Notes: generated by a model from the letters alone, not told the origin. A DNA stretch of 64,000 bases from Hexactinellida sp. DTS-2022 (GCA_028753945.1 JAPNXP010000012.1:5782001-5846000); one strand, 5' to 3'. Counted from the first letter of the stretch, positions 1-13,163 are shown. Program-made: numbers and translations.

Positions 1-3000
1 ATGAATTTCGAATTCCAACGAAGGTCTACTGTATATAATGTGCTATATATTGTACGCAAAATGCGTACAATGTTATAAAATGGATATATAAATAGCGAAA
101 ACCAACGAGGTTCTCCAAAGTAGAATGTCCTAGATATTGAATGGTTGAATGTTTCATTATGTTATTGGTTGATATAATGAATTTCGAATTCCAACGAAGG
201 TCTGTTGTATATAATGTGCTACATATTGTACGCAAAATGCGTACAATGTTATAAAGTGAAATGTAAATAGCGAATACCAACTAGCTTCTCTATTGTAGAA
301 TGTCCTAGATATAGAAAGGATAAATGCTTCATTAAGTTATTGGTTGATATAATGTATTTTGAATCCCAACGAAGTTCTACTGTATATAATGTGCAATATT
401 TTGAACTAAAAACGCGTACAATGTTATAAAGTGATAAATAAATATCGAATACTAACGAGGTTTCCTTTGTGGAATGTCCTAGATATAGAAAGGTTTAATG
501 TTTCATTATGTTATTGGTTGATATAATGAATTTTGAGTCCCAACGAAGGTCTACTGTATATAATGTGCTATATATTGTACGCGAAATGCGTACAATGGTA
601 TAAAATGGATACATAAATATCGAATACTAACGAGGTTTCCTTTGTAGAATCTCCTAGATATTGAATGGTTGAATGATTCATTATGTCATAAGGGGATAAA
701 ATGAATTTCGAATTCCAACGAAGGTCTACTGTATATAATGTGCTATATATTGTACGGAAAATGCGTACAATGTTATAAAGTGGATATATAAATAGCGAAT
801 ACCAACTAGCTTCTCTATTGTAGAATCTCCTAGATATTGAATGGTTGAATGATTCATTATGTTATAAGGGGATAAAATGAATTTCGAATTCCAACGAAAG
901 TCTACTGTATATAATGTCCTATATATTGTACGGAAAATGCGTACAATGTTATAAAGTGGATATATAAATAGCGAATACCAACTAGCTTCTCTTTTGTAGA
1001 ATGTCCTAGATATATAAAGGTTGAATGTTTCATTATGTTTTAGTTGATGAAATGAATTTCGAATTCCAACGAAGGTCTACTGTATATAATGTGCTATATA
1101 TTGTACGCAAAATGCGTACAATGTTATAAAATGGATATATAAATAGCGATTACTAACGAGGTTTCCTTTGTGGAATGTCCTAGATATAGAAAGGTTGAAT
1201 GTTTCATTATGTTATAAGGGGATAAAATGAATTTCGAATTCCAACGAAGGTCTACTGTATATAATGTCCTATATATTGTACGGAAAATGCGTACAATGTT
1301 ATAAAGTGGATATATAAATAGCGAATACCAACTAGCTTCTCTATTGTAGAATGTCCTAGATATAGAAAGGTTGAATGTTTCATTATGTTTTAGTTGATGA
1401 AATGAATTTCGAATTCCAACGAAGGTCTACTGTATATAATGTGCTATATATTGTACGCGAAATGCGTACAATGGTATAAAATGGATATATAAATATCGAA
1501 TACTAACGAGGTTCTCCTTTGTGGAATGTCCTAGATATAGAAAGGTTGAATGTTTCATTATGTTTTGGTTGATAAAATGAATTTCGAATTCCAACGAAGG
1601 TCTACTGTATATAATGTGCTATATATTGTACGCAAAATGCGTACAATGTTATAAAATGGATCTATGAATAGCGAAAACCAACGAGGTTCTCCAAAGTAGA
1701 ATGTCCTAGATATTGAATGGTTGAATGATTCATTATGTTATAAGGGGATAAAATGAATTTCGAATTCCAACGAAGGTCTACTGTATATAATGTGCTATAT
1801 ATTGTACGCAAAATGCGTACAATGTTATAAAATGGATATATAAATAGCGATTACTAACGAGGTTTCTTTTGTGGAATGTCCTAGATATAGAAAGGTTGAA
1901 TGTTTCATTATGTTTTGGTTGATAAAATGAATTTCGAATACCAACGAAGGTCTTCTGTATATAATGTGCTATATATTGTACGCAAAATGCGTACAATGTT
2001 ATAAAATGGATATATAAATAGCGAAAACCAACGAGGTTATCTAAAATAAGATGTCCTAGATATTGAATGGTTGAATGTTTCATTATGTTATAAGGGGATA
2101 AAATGAATTTTGAATCCCAAAGAAGGTCTACTGTATATAATGTGCTATATATTGTACTCAAAATGCGTTAAATGTTATATAGTGAAATGTAAATTGCGAA
2201 AATTATCGAGGTTTTTCTTTGTGGAATGTCCTAGATATACAAAGGTTGAATGTTTCATTATGTTTTGGTTGATAAATGAATTTTGAATCCCAAAGAAGGT
2301 CTGCTGTATATAATGTGCTACATATTGTACGCAAAATCCGTACAATGTTATAAAGTGAAAAATAAATAGCGATTACTAACGAGGTTTCCTCTGTGGAATG
2401 TCCTAGATATAGAAAGGTTGAATGTTTCAATATGTTATTGGTTGATATAATGAATTTTGAATCCCAAAGAAGGTCTGCTGTATATAATGTGCTACATATT
2501 GTACGCAAAATGCGTACAATGTTATAAAGTGGATATATAAATAGCGAATACCAACTAGCTTCTCTATTGTAGAATCTCCTAGATATTGAATGGTTGAATG
2601 ATTCATTATGTTATAAGGGGATAAAATGAATTTCGAATTCCAACGAAGGTCTTCTGTATATAATGTGCTATATATTGTACGCAAAATGCGTACAATGTTA
2701 TAAAGTGGATATATAAATAGCGAATACCAACTAGCTTCTCTATTGTAGAATGTCCTAGATATAGAAAGGTTGAATGTTTCATTATGTTTTAGTTGATGAA
2801 ATGAATTTCGAATTCCAACGAAGGTCTACTGTATATAATGTGCTATATATTGTACGCAAAATGCGTACAATGTTATAAAATGGATATATAAATAGCGAAA
2901 ACCAACGAGGTTCTCCAAAGTAGAATGTCCTAGATATTGAATGGTTGAATGTTTCATTATGTTATAAGGGGATAAAATGAATTTTGAATCCCAAAGAAGG

Positions 3001-6000
3001 TCTACTGTATATAATGTGCTATATATTGTACTCAAAATGCGTTAAATGTTATATAGTGAAATGTAAATTGCGAAAATTATCGAGGTTTTTCTTTGTGGAA
3101 TGTCCTAGATATACAAAGGTTGAATGTTTCATTATGTTTTGGTTGATAAATGAATTTTGAATCCCAAAGAAGGTCTGCTGTATATAATGTGCTACATATT
3201 GTACGCAAAATGCGTACAATGTTATAAAGTGAAAAATAAATAGCGAATACCAACTATCTTCTCTATTGTAGAATCTCCTAGATATTGAATGGTTGAATGA
3301 TTCATTATGTTATAAGGGGATAAAATGAATTTCGAATTCCAACGAAGGTCTTCTGTATATAATGTGCTATATATTGTACGCAAAATGCGTACAATGTTAT
3401 AAAGTGGATATATAAATAGCGAATACCAACTAGCTTCTCTATTGTAGAATGTCCTAGATATAGAAAGGTTGAATGTTTCATTATGTTTTAGTTGATGAAA
3501 TGAATTTCGAATTCCAACGAAGGTCTACTGTATATAATGTGCTATATATTGTACGCAAAATGCGTACAATGTTATAAAATGGATATATAAATAGCGAAAA
3601 CCAACGAGGTTCTCCAAAGTAGAATGTCCTAGATATTGAATGGTTGAATGTTTCATTATGTTATTGGTTGATATAATGAATTTCGAATTCCAACGAAGGT
3701 CTGCTGTATATAATGTGCTACATATTGTACGCAAAATGCGTACAATGTTATAAAGTGAAATGTAAATAGCGAATACCAACTAGCTTCTCTATTGTAGAAT
3801 GTCCTAGATATAGAAAGGATAAATGCTTCATTAAGTTATTGGTTGATATAATGTATTTTGAATCCCAACGAAGTTCTACTGTATATAATGTGCAATATTT
3901 TGAACTAAAAACGCGTACAATGTTATAAAGTGATAAATAAATATCGAATACTAACGAGGTTTCCTTTGTGGAATGTCCTAGATATAGAAAGGTTGAATGT
4001 TTCATTATGTTATTGTTTGATATAATGAATTTTGAGTCCCAACGAAGGTCTACTGTATATAATGTGCAATATTTTGAACTAAAAACGCGTACAATGTTAT
4101 AAAGTGATAAATAAATATCGAATACTAACGAGGTTTCCTTTGTGGAATGTCCTAGATATAGAAAGGTTTAATGTTTCATTATGTTATTGGTTGATATAAT
4201 GAATTTTGAGTCCCAACGAAGGTCTACTGTATATAATGTGCTATATATTGTACGCGAAATGCGTACAATGGTATAAAATGGATACATAAATATCGAATAC
4301 TAACGAGGTTTCCTTTGTAGAATCTCCTAGATATTGAATGGTTGAATGATTCATTATGTTATAAGGGGATAAAATGAATTTCGAATTCCAACGAAGGTCT
4401 ACTGTATATAATGTGCTATATATTGTACGGAAAATGCGTACAATGTTATAAAGTGGATATATAAATAGCGAATACCAACTAGCTTCTCTATTGTAGAATC
4501 TCCTAGATATTGAATGGTTGAATGATTCATTATGTTATAAGGGGATAAAATGAATTTCGAATTCCAACGAAGGTCTACTGTATATAATGTGCTATATATT
4601 GTACGGAAAATGCGTACAATGTTATAAAGTGGATATATAAATAGCGAATACCAACTAGCTTCTCTATTGTAGAATGTCCTAGATATAGAAAGGTTGAATG
4701 TTTCATTATGTTTTAGTTGATGAAATGAATTTCGAATTCCAACGAAGGTCTACTGTATATAATGTGCTATATATTGTACGCAAAATGCGTACAATGTTAT
4801 AAAATGGATATATAAATAGCGATTACTAACGAGGTTTCCTTTGTGGAATGTCCTAGATATAGAAAGGTTGAATGTTTCAATATGTTATAAGGGGATAAAA
4901 TGAATTTCGAATTCCAACGAAGGTCTACTGTATATAATGTGCTATATATTGTACGCAAAATGCGTACAATGTTATAAAATGGATATATAAATAGCGAAAA
5001 CCAACGAGGTTCTCCAAAGTAGAATGTCCTAGATATTGAATGGTTGAATGTTTCATTATGTTATTGGTTGATATAATGAATTTCGAATTCCAACGAAGGT
5101 CTGTTGTATATAATGTGCTACATATTGTACGCAAAATGCGTACAATGTTATAAAGTGAAATGTAAATAGCGAATACCAACTAGCTTCTCTATTGTAGAAT
5201 GTCCTAGATATAGAAAGGATAAATGCTTCATTAAGTTATTGGTTGATATAATGTATTTTGAATCCCAACGAAGTTCTACTGTATATAATGTGCAATATTT
5301 TGAACTAAAAACGCGTACAATGTTATAAAGTGATAAATAAATATCGAATACTAACGAGGTTTCCTTTGTGGAATGTCCTAGATATAGAAAGGTTTAATGT
5401 TTCATTATGTTATTGGTTGATATAATGAATTTTGAGTCCCAACGAAGGTCTACTGTATATAATGTGCTATATATTGTACGCAAAATGCGTACAATGTTAT
5501 AAAATGGATATATAAATAGCGATTACTAACGAGGTTTCCTTTGTGGAATGTCCTAGATATAGAAAGGTTGAATGTTTCAATATGTTATAAGGGGATAAAA
5601 TGAATTTCGAATTCCAACGAAGGTCTACTGTATATAATGTGCTATATATTGTACGCGAAATGCGTACAATGGTATAAAATGGATACATAAATATCGAATA
5701 CTAACGAGGTTTCCTTTGTAGAATCTCCTAGATATTGAATGGTTGAATGATTCATTATGTTATAAGGGGATAAAATGAATTTCGAATTCCAACGAAGGTC
5801 TACTGTATATAATGTGCTATATATTGTACGGAAAATGCGTACAATGTTATAAAGTGGATATATAAATAGCGAATACCAACTAGCTTCTCTATTGTAGAAT
5901 GTCCTAGATATAGAAAGGTTGAATGTTTCATTATGTTTTAGTTGATGAAATGAATTTCGAATTCCAACGAAGGTCTACTGTATATAATGTGCTATATATT

Positions 6001-8590
6001 GTACGCAAAATGCGTACAATGTTATAAAATGGATATATAAATAGCGATTACTAACGAGGTTTCCTTTGTGGAATGTCCTAGATATAGAAAGGTTGAATGT
6101 TTCAATATGTTATAAGGGGATAAAATGAATTTCGAATTCCAACGAAGGTCTACTGTATATAATGTGCTATATATTGTACGCAAAATGCGTACAATGTTAT
6201 AAAATGGATATATAAATAGCGAAAACCAACGAGGTTCTCCAAAGTAGAATGTCCTAGATATTGAATGGTTGAATGTTTCATTATGTTATTGGTTGATATA
6301 ATGAATTTCGAATTCCAACGAAGGTCTGTTGTATATAATGTGCTACATATTGTACGCAAAATGCGTACAATGTTATAAAGTGAAATGTAAATAGCGAATA
6401 CCAACTAGCTTCTCTATTGTAGAATGTCCTAGATATAGAAAGGATAAATGCTTCATTAAGTTATTGGTTGATATAATGTATTTTGAATCCCAACGAAGTT
6501 CTACTGTATATAATGTGCAATATTTTGAACTAAAAACGCGTACAATGTTATAAAGTGATAAATAAATATCGAATACTAACGAGGTTTCCTTTGTGGAATG
6601 TCCTAGATATAGAAAGGTTTAATGTTTCATTATGTTATTGGTTGATATAATGAATTTTGAGTCCCAACGAAGGTCTACTGTATATAATGTGCAATATTTT
6701 GAACTAAAAACGCGTACAATGTTATAAAGTGATAAATAAATATCGAATACTAACGAGGTTTCCTTTGTGGAATGTCCTAGATATAGAAAGGTTTAATGTT
6801 TCATTATGTTATTGGTTGATATAATGAATTTTGAGTCCCAACGAAGGTCTACTGTATATAATGTGCTATATATTGTACGCGAAATGCGTACAATGGTATA
6901 AAATGGATACATAAATATCGAATACTAACGAGGTTTCCTTTGTCGAATCTCCTAGATATTGAATGGTTGAATGATTCATTATGTTATAAGGGGATAAAAT
7001 GAATTTCGAATTCCAACGAAGGTCTACTGTATATAATGTGCTATATATTGTACGGAAAATGCGTACAATGTTATAAAGTGGATATATAAATAGCGAATAC
7101 CAACTAGCTTCTCTATTGTAGAATCTCCTAGATATTGAATGGTTGAATGATTCATTATGTTATAAGGGGATAAAATGAATTTCGAATTCCAACGAAGGTC
7201 TACTGTATATAATGTGCTATATATTGTACGGAAAATGCGTACAATGTTATAAAGTGGATATATAAATAGCGAATACCAACTAGCTTCTCTATTGTAGAAT
7301 GTCCTAGATATAGAAAGGTTGAATGTTTCATTATGTTTTAGTTGATGAAATGAATTTCGAATTCCAACGAAGGTCTACTGTATATAATGTGCTATATATT
7401 GTACGCAAAATGCGTACAATGTTATAAAATGGATATATAAATAGCGATTACTAACGAGGTTTCCTTTGTGGAATGTCCTAGATATAGAAAGGTTGAATGT
7501 TTCAATATGTTATAAGGGGATAAAATGAATTTCGAATTCCAACGAAGGTCTACTGTATATAATGTCCTATATATTGTACGGAAAATGCGTACAATGTTAT
7601 AAAGTGGATATATAAATAGCGAATACCAACTAGCTTCTCTATTGTAGAATGTCCTAGATATTGAATGGTTGAATGTTTCATTATGTTATAAGGGGATAAA
7701 ATGAATTTCGAATTCCAACGAAGGTCTGCTGTATATAATGTGCTACATATTGTACGAAAAATGCGTACAATGTTATAAAGTGAAATGTAAATAGCGAATA
7801 CCAACTAGCTTCTCTATTGTAGAATGTCCTAGATATAGAAAGGTTGAATGTTTCATTATGTTTTGGTTGATATAATGAATTTTGAATCCCAACGAAGGTC
7901 TGAAGTATATAATGTGCTACATATTGCATTGTACGCTTAATGCGTACAATGTTATAAAGTGAAATGTAAATAGTGAATACTAACGACGTTCTCCATTGTA
8001 GAATGTTCTAGATATAGAATGGTTGAATGTTTCATTATGTTATTGGTTGATATAATGTATTTTGAATCCCAACGAAGGTCTACTGTATATAATGTGCTAT
8101 ATTTTGAACAAAAAACGCGTACAATGTTATATAGTGATTTGTAAATAGCGAATACTAACGAGGTTTTCCTTTGTGGAATATCCTAGATATACAAAAGTTG
8201 AATGTTTCATTATGTTTTGGTTGATGAAATGAATTTTGAATCCCAAAGAAGGTCTGCTGTATATAATGTGCTACATATTGTACGAAAAATGCGTACAATG
8301 TTATAAAGTGAAATGTAAATAGCGAATACCAACTAGCTTCTCTATTGTAGAATGTCCTAGATATAGAAAGGTTGAATGTTTCATTATGTTTTGGTTGATA
8401 TAATGAATTTTGAATCCCAACGAAGGTCTGAAGTATATAATGTGCTACATATTGCATTGTACGCAAAATGCGTACAATGTTATAAAGTGAAATGTAAATA
8501 GTGAATACTAACGACGTTCTCCATTGTAGAATGTCCTAGATATAGAATGGTTGAATGTTTCATTATGTTATTGGTTGATATAATGTATTT
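1..8590. repeat. ~175-bp satellite array with higher-order structure
   Basis: About 49 tandem AT-rich monomers of ~175 bp fill this stretch. Starts of the recurrent 'aacgaaggtct' box near 18, 193, 368, 540 and 718 give the period. Identical monomer combinations recur at 26, 3525, 4925, 6150 (and nearly at 7550), offsets of about 20, 8, 7 and 8 monomers, so higher-order blocks of 7-8 monomers (1225/1400 bp) are amplified. Most monomers carry a perfect 9-bp inverted repeat (TTGTACGCA, AAA, TGCGTACAA). A second class has a changed left half (TTTTGAACT ... CGCGTACAA; near 400, 3900, 4075, 5300, 6530, 6700). Open frames here are by-products of the repeat length and are not called as genes. The array continues beyond the left edge; its true size is unknown. 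Confidence 0.97.
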
Positions 8591-8608
8591 TGGTTGATAT
8601 AGGAGTAA

Positions 8609-8681
8609 GGCCGCTCAGCGGCCGTTAACTTGAGGTGCGTAGTACCGATCTGTCGCAAAGCGACCGAGACCGAAGGGCTCG
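8609..8681. other. GC-rich cluster of three hairpins at the satellite edge
   Basis: Directly after the last satellite monomer there is a ~75-bp GC-rich block unlike its AT-rich surroundings. It contains three perfect short hairpins in a row: GGCCGC-TCA-GCGGCC (8609-8623), GTCGC-AAA-GCGAC (8652-8664), and CGAG...CTCG (8665-8668 with 8678-8681). It matches no RNA gene I can name; a tRNA or 5S cloverleaf does not fit. It could be a structured RNA, a mobile-element remnant or a rearrangement junction. Confidence 0.55.
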
Positions 8682-8729
8682 TATAGTATGAAATTAGTAT
8701 TCTGCATATTTGCAAACAGCAGCAATAGT

Positions 8730-8765
<36 letters not shown>
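8730..8765. repeat. (AAC)n microsatellite
   Basis: Uninterrupted AAC trinucleotide run between the satellite edge and the 3' end of the phosphodiesterase gene. The rest of 8682-8881 is AT-rich and holds nothing else recognisable. Confidence 0.95.
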
Positions 8766-8881
8766 AATAACATAACTTAATATATCAATAAATAGTATTA
8801 ATGGGATACAAAAAGTACAATCGGGACAGCAAATATAAATAATATAAATAATTACATCCGCATTCCATATGCCCACTCCGG

Positions 8882-11151
8882 TTACCAGTGTCTGGTATCC
8901 TCCTGTATCCTCTGGGAGAGAGAGCTCCTACTGTGTGCGTGGTCCAGCTGTACCCATCTGGCCCTGTTCCTATCGCACCCTGTCAACAGAGGTGTGAGAC
9001 GCTTGTTAAACAGAGCCAGATGTTGGTAGAGGGGACGACATATCCCGTCTATGAATCCCACTTGGAGTTTGGGGAGGTCCGACTTCTTCTGTCGGTCCAT
9101 GATGGGGTGTGGCTCCTGACCGAGCTTCTCCCGCTCTATGTCCCCCTGTTGCCAGAACTCCTCTGCCACGTGGTGTGCCACCTTAACCTGCACCGGCCAC
9201 GGCTTGGTGATGGAGGAGATGTCCGCGGCGGTCATGAGCATGGAGAGGAGCAGCTCATTGTGGTGCGCGTTAGAGTCGTCGAACTTGTTGTTCTGTATGA
9301 GAGCGAATATCTCCGTTCGCTTGTCGAAGTAGACGGACAGGTCTGTGGCCAGGATGGCCCGCTGCAGGAGGTTCAGGGTCGTGGAGTACTGCTCCTTGGT
9401 GAGGCCCGACAGGATCTGGTGATCCTCGCACTGCAGGATCAGGGCGCAGTGTCTAGGAATAACAACAGTAGTAAATGCTATACTGTATGGTATAGTATAT
9501 TGTATGGTATACTAACAACATTATTAACTGCTATACTTATTAGCACTGTTATTTTAGTAATGCACTTAATTAAACACCATCCTTTTATGGTTTATCTGTA
9601 TGGTAGAAATGGCTTTTCCTATGTCAGTCAAATTAGCCAAGGGATAAAAATTAAAAAACTAATTCCCTGTTGCAAATTGTATATATACTCTGAGTATGTC
9701 ACAGGTGTTCACATAAGTGGAACTATACTAGACTATACAGATAATAACACCTGCATACAAACATCTGCTATTCTGTCTGTGATACAGATAGCAACACCTG
9801 CAACAGTAGCACGAAAAGTATAAATACAGTCAAGTTGTGAGATTTAAGAGCAGAATAGATGCTCTTATAGGAGCGACAGATGCTCCTATAAGAGCATCTA
9901 TTCTGCTCTGACACATTGCCTAACCTATAGTGGTGATGCTCCATGGTACTGGTGTTGTACAGGTTGTAGAGGGGAGTGTCGAACTGCTGCTGGTATTTGT
10001 TGTTAGTCCCTCTGTGATCCACATCATGAGCAAATGAGGCGATCATCAGAGCTAACTTCTCTAAATCCGTGAACCGATTAGACATCCCTCCGGTTTCCAG
10101 CATCACGAATATAGAGTTAGCAACGTGAAACGCGTGGCACCAGTTATGGTACAGAACCGGTCTGTAGTTCTTACGCAGGGTCAATAGGAACTTAATTAAG
10201 CTCTTTTGGTCTATACTGAACTTCTTTATAAGCCCCAGACACTGGAACATCGACACAGCGTACACAATGCTGTTTTCGTCTGCGTCGTCCAAATAGTAAT
10301 CGAAATCTACCAGCCCCACCTCGCTGGCGCCAGGTATAATCTGTTTCGTTATTCTCCTCACATCCTCTTCGGAGGCCACTATGTGATAAGTCAGCTGTTC
10401 TATCGTAACTTTCTGCTGCGCTAAAAGCGTGCGCGCTCTCTCAAAGTCGTTGATATGCTTAATCCCTAGTCCACAGAATATAGCGAAGGCAGCAAAGTTG
10501 GCCTCATCGACCTCGTTAAATGGATTCTTGTCCGTCCTATTCACGAACTGCGCCACCCCCACTATTTCCTTCTCCCGGCAATAGATGGGCATCATGAGAA
10601 CGTTGCTGTCACCCTCCAGGAGGTTGTCCAATCCGAGCGCTGTTTCGGAGAGGGCGCATATCTCCTTTATGTTCAGGTTCTTACGAATTCCTATACACCA
10701 GTTCGGTAACTACGTAGAGAGTATTGTTATTACAACTCACCTGTGCGCGCTACTCCGTACACCAATCCGTTTTTAGGCGCCACACAGCTAGAACTAACTT
10801 TCCGGATACTGAATTTAGATTTGCTTTTTGTGAGGTGTTTCTCTGCCACTGTCTCCCTAGGCCCGAAAGGCTCATAGGTGTACACCTCACTGAATATAGT
10901 TTCTTCGTCCGAATGTTTTCTCTCCTTGAGAACGTACACAGTGCACCTCTCGCAGTCCAGCATAGTGTAGCTAACCTCCATTATGCGCTGGGCAAATGTC
11001 TCCATCGAGGAGAAATCGTTGTACAGGAGTTCGGCCATGTTGAGCAGGTTGTGTTTGAATATCTCCTCTTCCTGAACTTTCTCGAACCGCTGCGCGTTGC
11101 GGATACCGATTCCGCAGAAGGCCAGGAACTTGGCGAACACCTAGGGACAGG

Positions 11152-11182
<31 letters not shown>

Positions 11183-13163
11183 ATAAACAATGTATGTAAG
11201 ATAACAGCTGAGAAGTAATGTGCAAACAACAACTAACTAACAAACAAACAAAACAAACACTAATAATAACAACTACATTACTACTAAACGAAAAGAATTA
11301 TAACTAATTTATCGGTATAGCCTGGATACAAACAACAACAACAACTACACTACTATAGCTATAGCCTAGATACAAACAACAACAACAACAACAACAACAA
11401 TACCTTCTCATCATCAGCAGAGAACGGGACTATATTCTTACTCTCATCAGTCTTGTTGATAGCCATTGCCACCCCAATGATAACGCTCTCTCTCTTATCA
11501 GCCATGACTATCTTAACCGGCATGCACAGAACCGACTTGGTCAGGTACCCGGTTTTCTCGTCCACCTCCTTATTGAACCTCCTGTCCTGATAAGCGTCCG
11601 GTATGGACACGGTCTCTCCGGTCTGCGCCACGTGCCCAACTATGCCACTCCCCCAGTCCACCGTCACCTCTGGGAAGCAGGGGTCTGCCTGGTCGCTGCT
11701 GCTCGCCACCGAGTTACTGCCCTACACACCGAATAGCAATCCTCCACATACGTAACCATGGTAGTAATACAGCCAGGCTCTCTTAATATGAACACAAGGT
11801 ACCATATTATGTTCATAATAAGCGAACTCAACTTAATACAAATTATTTGCAAGCTGTTAAATTGACCATAGGGCTTGTTCATAATAGAGATACAGGCAGG
11901 TCTGCTTATTATGGCAAGATTTCGTCGCTTAATGTGAAGATTTTTTATTATGAACAAGCCCTATGGTCCCAATTAACAACTTACATAGGATTTGTATTAA
12001 GTTGAGTTTGCTTATTATAAAGTCTCTATTATGAACACAATTTTTGGTCCCTTGAATGTTCATAATAAAAGAACCTGACTGTACTTCATAATAAGCGAAC
12101 TCAACTTAATACAAGCCCTATGTAAGTTGTTAAATTGGGCCCATAGGGCTTGTTCGTAACAAAAGGTTGCAAATAAGCCTACCTCTAATCTGATTGATAG
12201 CTATAACTATATAGCTCACCTCTGATATGTCGAACACCTTTGAGACGAGTCTCCGGTTGTCCCCGCTGCCCTCCACCAGGAACAGAGAGCTCCTGTCTGC
12301 GCTCATAAGCGGACTCACGTTCCGCAGTATCTTGGTGCACAGCATGACCAGGTCCAGATCTGACGCTATGTCCTTAACCAGCTCGATAAGCAGGTCGTGC
12401 TCGGGCAGGGCGCCGAGCTCTCGGAAGTAGGACGAGTTGGAGTTGTCCGACAGAGGGGAGCACTGACCCTCCTCCAGGTAACCGCACACTATACACACAC
12501 CTAAGGTAACCTAGGTTGATATGGGCAATAGGTTACCCATAGCAATTGCCAATTAGCTCAATATATTTTCACTCGACAAGCGGGCATGTAATGTTAACTA
12601 TGTCCCTATTACAGTCGAAACCGGTTTTCCTAGCACAGGTTTTTTCTAATCAACTATTTATTCTAAATGTGTAAGAAATTCCAATTTTGTGTTATTTTCA
12701 ATCGGTTTAGTCTAACTATGGGATTTTCTTACTTTAATTCTATGCAAAGAATTGGTTAGAAAAAACCGGTTTCGGCTCAATAGCAAGTTCGCCTATTAGC
12801 AAGCAAATTACAGGCAAAATACACTTGTTATTGAGCCAGTATAACATAGCTAAAGCTACCTGAATTGGCGGCTATAACAGGCTGTTGCGTGGTTGACCAT
12901 CTGGCTTTGAGTGCGACCTTCTTAAGCGAGAACAGACGGCCGGTTCTCCTGGTGCGACTGGACAGCTGTTCCAACTCGTGCGGATAGTGGTACACATAGT
13001 AGTGCCGTGTGAACTCTGGGTGCGTCTTGAGGTACAGCTCCACCTCCTCGGGGGAGGGGGTGCAGGGGGCGGGGCTCGGAGAGGGGAGGACGGGAGGGGG
13101 CGGCTTCCCGTTAGACTTGTAGGATACCGAGACACTAGTCGGTCTGTTAGGGGATGAGGCCAT
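8882..13163 (-). CDS. GAF-GAF cyclic nucleotide phosphodiesterase (PDE5/6/11 type)
   Basis: Hydrolyses cAMP/cGMP; cytosolic class I PDE. CDS = complement of 12860-13163, 12220-12500, 11404-11721, 10741-11140, 9925-10690, 8882-9452; 879 aa, all GT-AG and in phase. The proline-rich N-terminus (residues ~20-40) is followed by a VELYLKTHPEF segment as in PDE5/11. GAF-A lies at about 130-305 with an NKTD motif, GAF-B at about 310-520 with NRTD, both variants of the NKxD signature of cGMP-binding GAFs. The catalytic domain (~560-860) carries HNWCHAFH, the metal-site signature HDVDHRGTNN, MEHHHYR, and a glutamine in LQVGFIDGIC where the family contacts the purine. The start is the first ATG ahead of exon 1. 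A pogo-like MITE lies only 16 bp upstream (13179-13352), so the 5' UTR or promoter probably includes transposon DNA. Which PDE subfamily is uncertain. Confidence 0.95.
9847..9909. other. perfect 28-bp inverted repeat with 7-nt loop (intronic hairpin)
   Basis: Left arm 9847-9874 and right arm 9882-9909 are exact reverse complements (28 of 28), separated by GACAGAT. The hairpin sits in the last phosphodiesterase intron, 15 bp from the donor of exon 5 (exon ends 9925), so it would be transcribed with that gene. The size suits a small-RNA precursor hairpin, but a very young fold-back insertion is equally possible. Confidence 0.9.
12501..12859. repeat. intron 1 of the phosphodiesterase gene: two adjacent MITE-like inverted repeats
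   Basis: 12612-12776 is bounded by CAGTCGAAACCGGTTTT and its inverted partner AAAACCGGTTTCGG. Similar elements occur at 15528-15651 and 28129-28280. It abuts a ~66-bp unit (about 12773-12838) with ends GGCTCAATAGCAAG / CTTGTTATTGAGCC, related to the element at 38429-38580. Both are non-coding miniature inverted-repeat elements; the superfamily is not certain. Confidence 0.7.

Noticed and set aside
26..8466. Many 60-127-codon open frames on the minus strand of the satellite
   Set aside because: They repeat with the ~175-bp period, have no independent start or codon signal, and are by-products of the tandem repeat.
8609..8681. tRNA or 5S rRNA at the GC-rich hairpin block
   Set aside because: Stem lengths and order do not form a cloverleaf, and no T-loop or box A/B pattern is visible.
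8888..9823. 311-codon plus-strand open frame opposite the last phosphodiesterase exons
   Set aside because: The minus strand carries the conserved catalytic domain; the plus frame has no domain and extends into intron and hairpin sequence.
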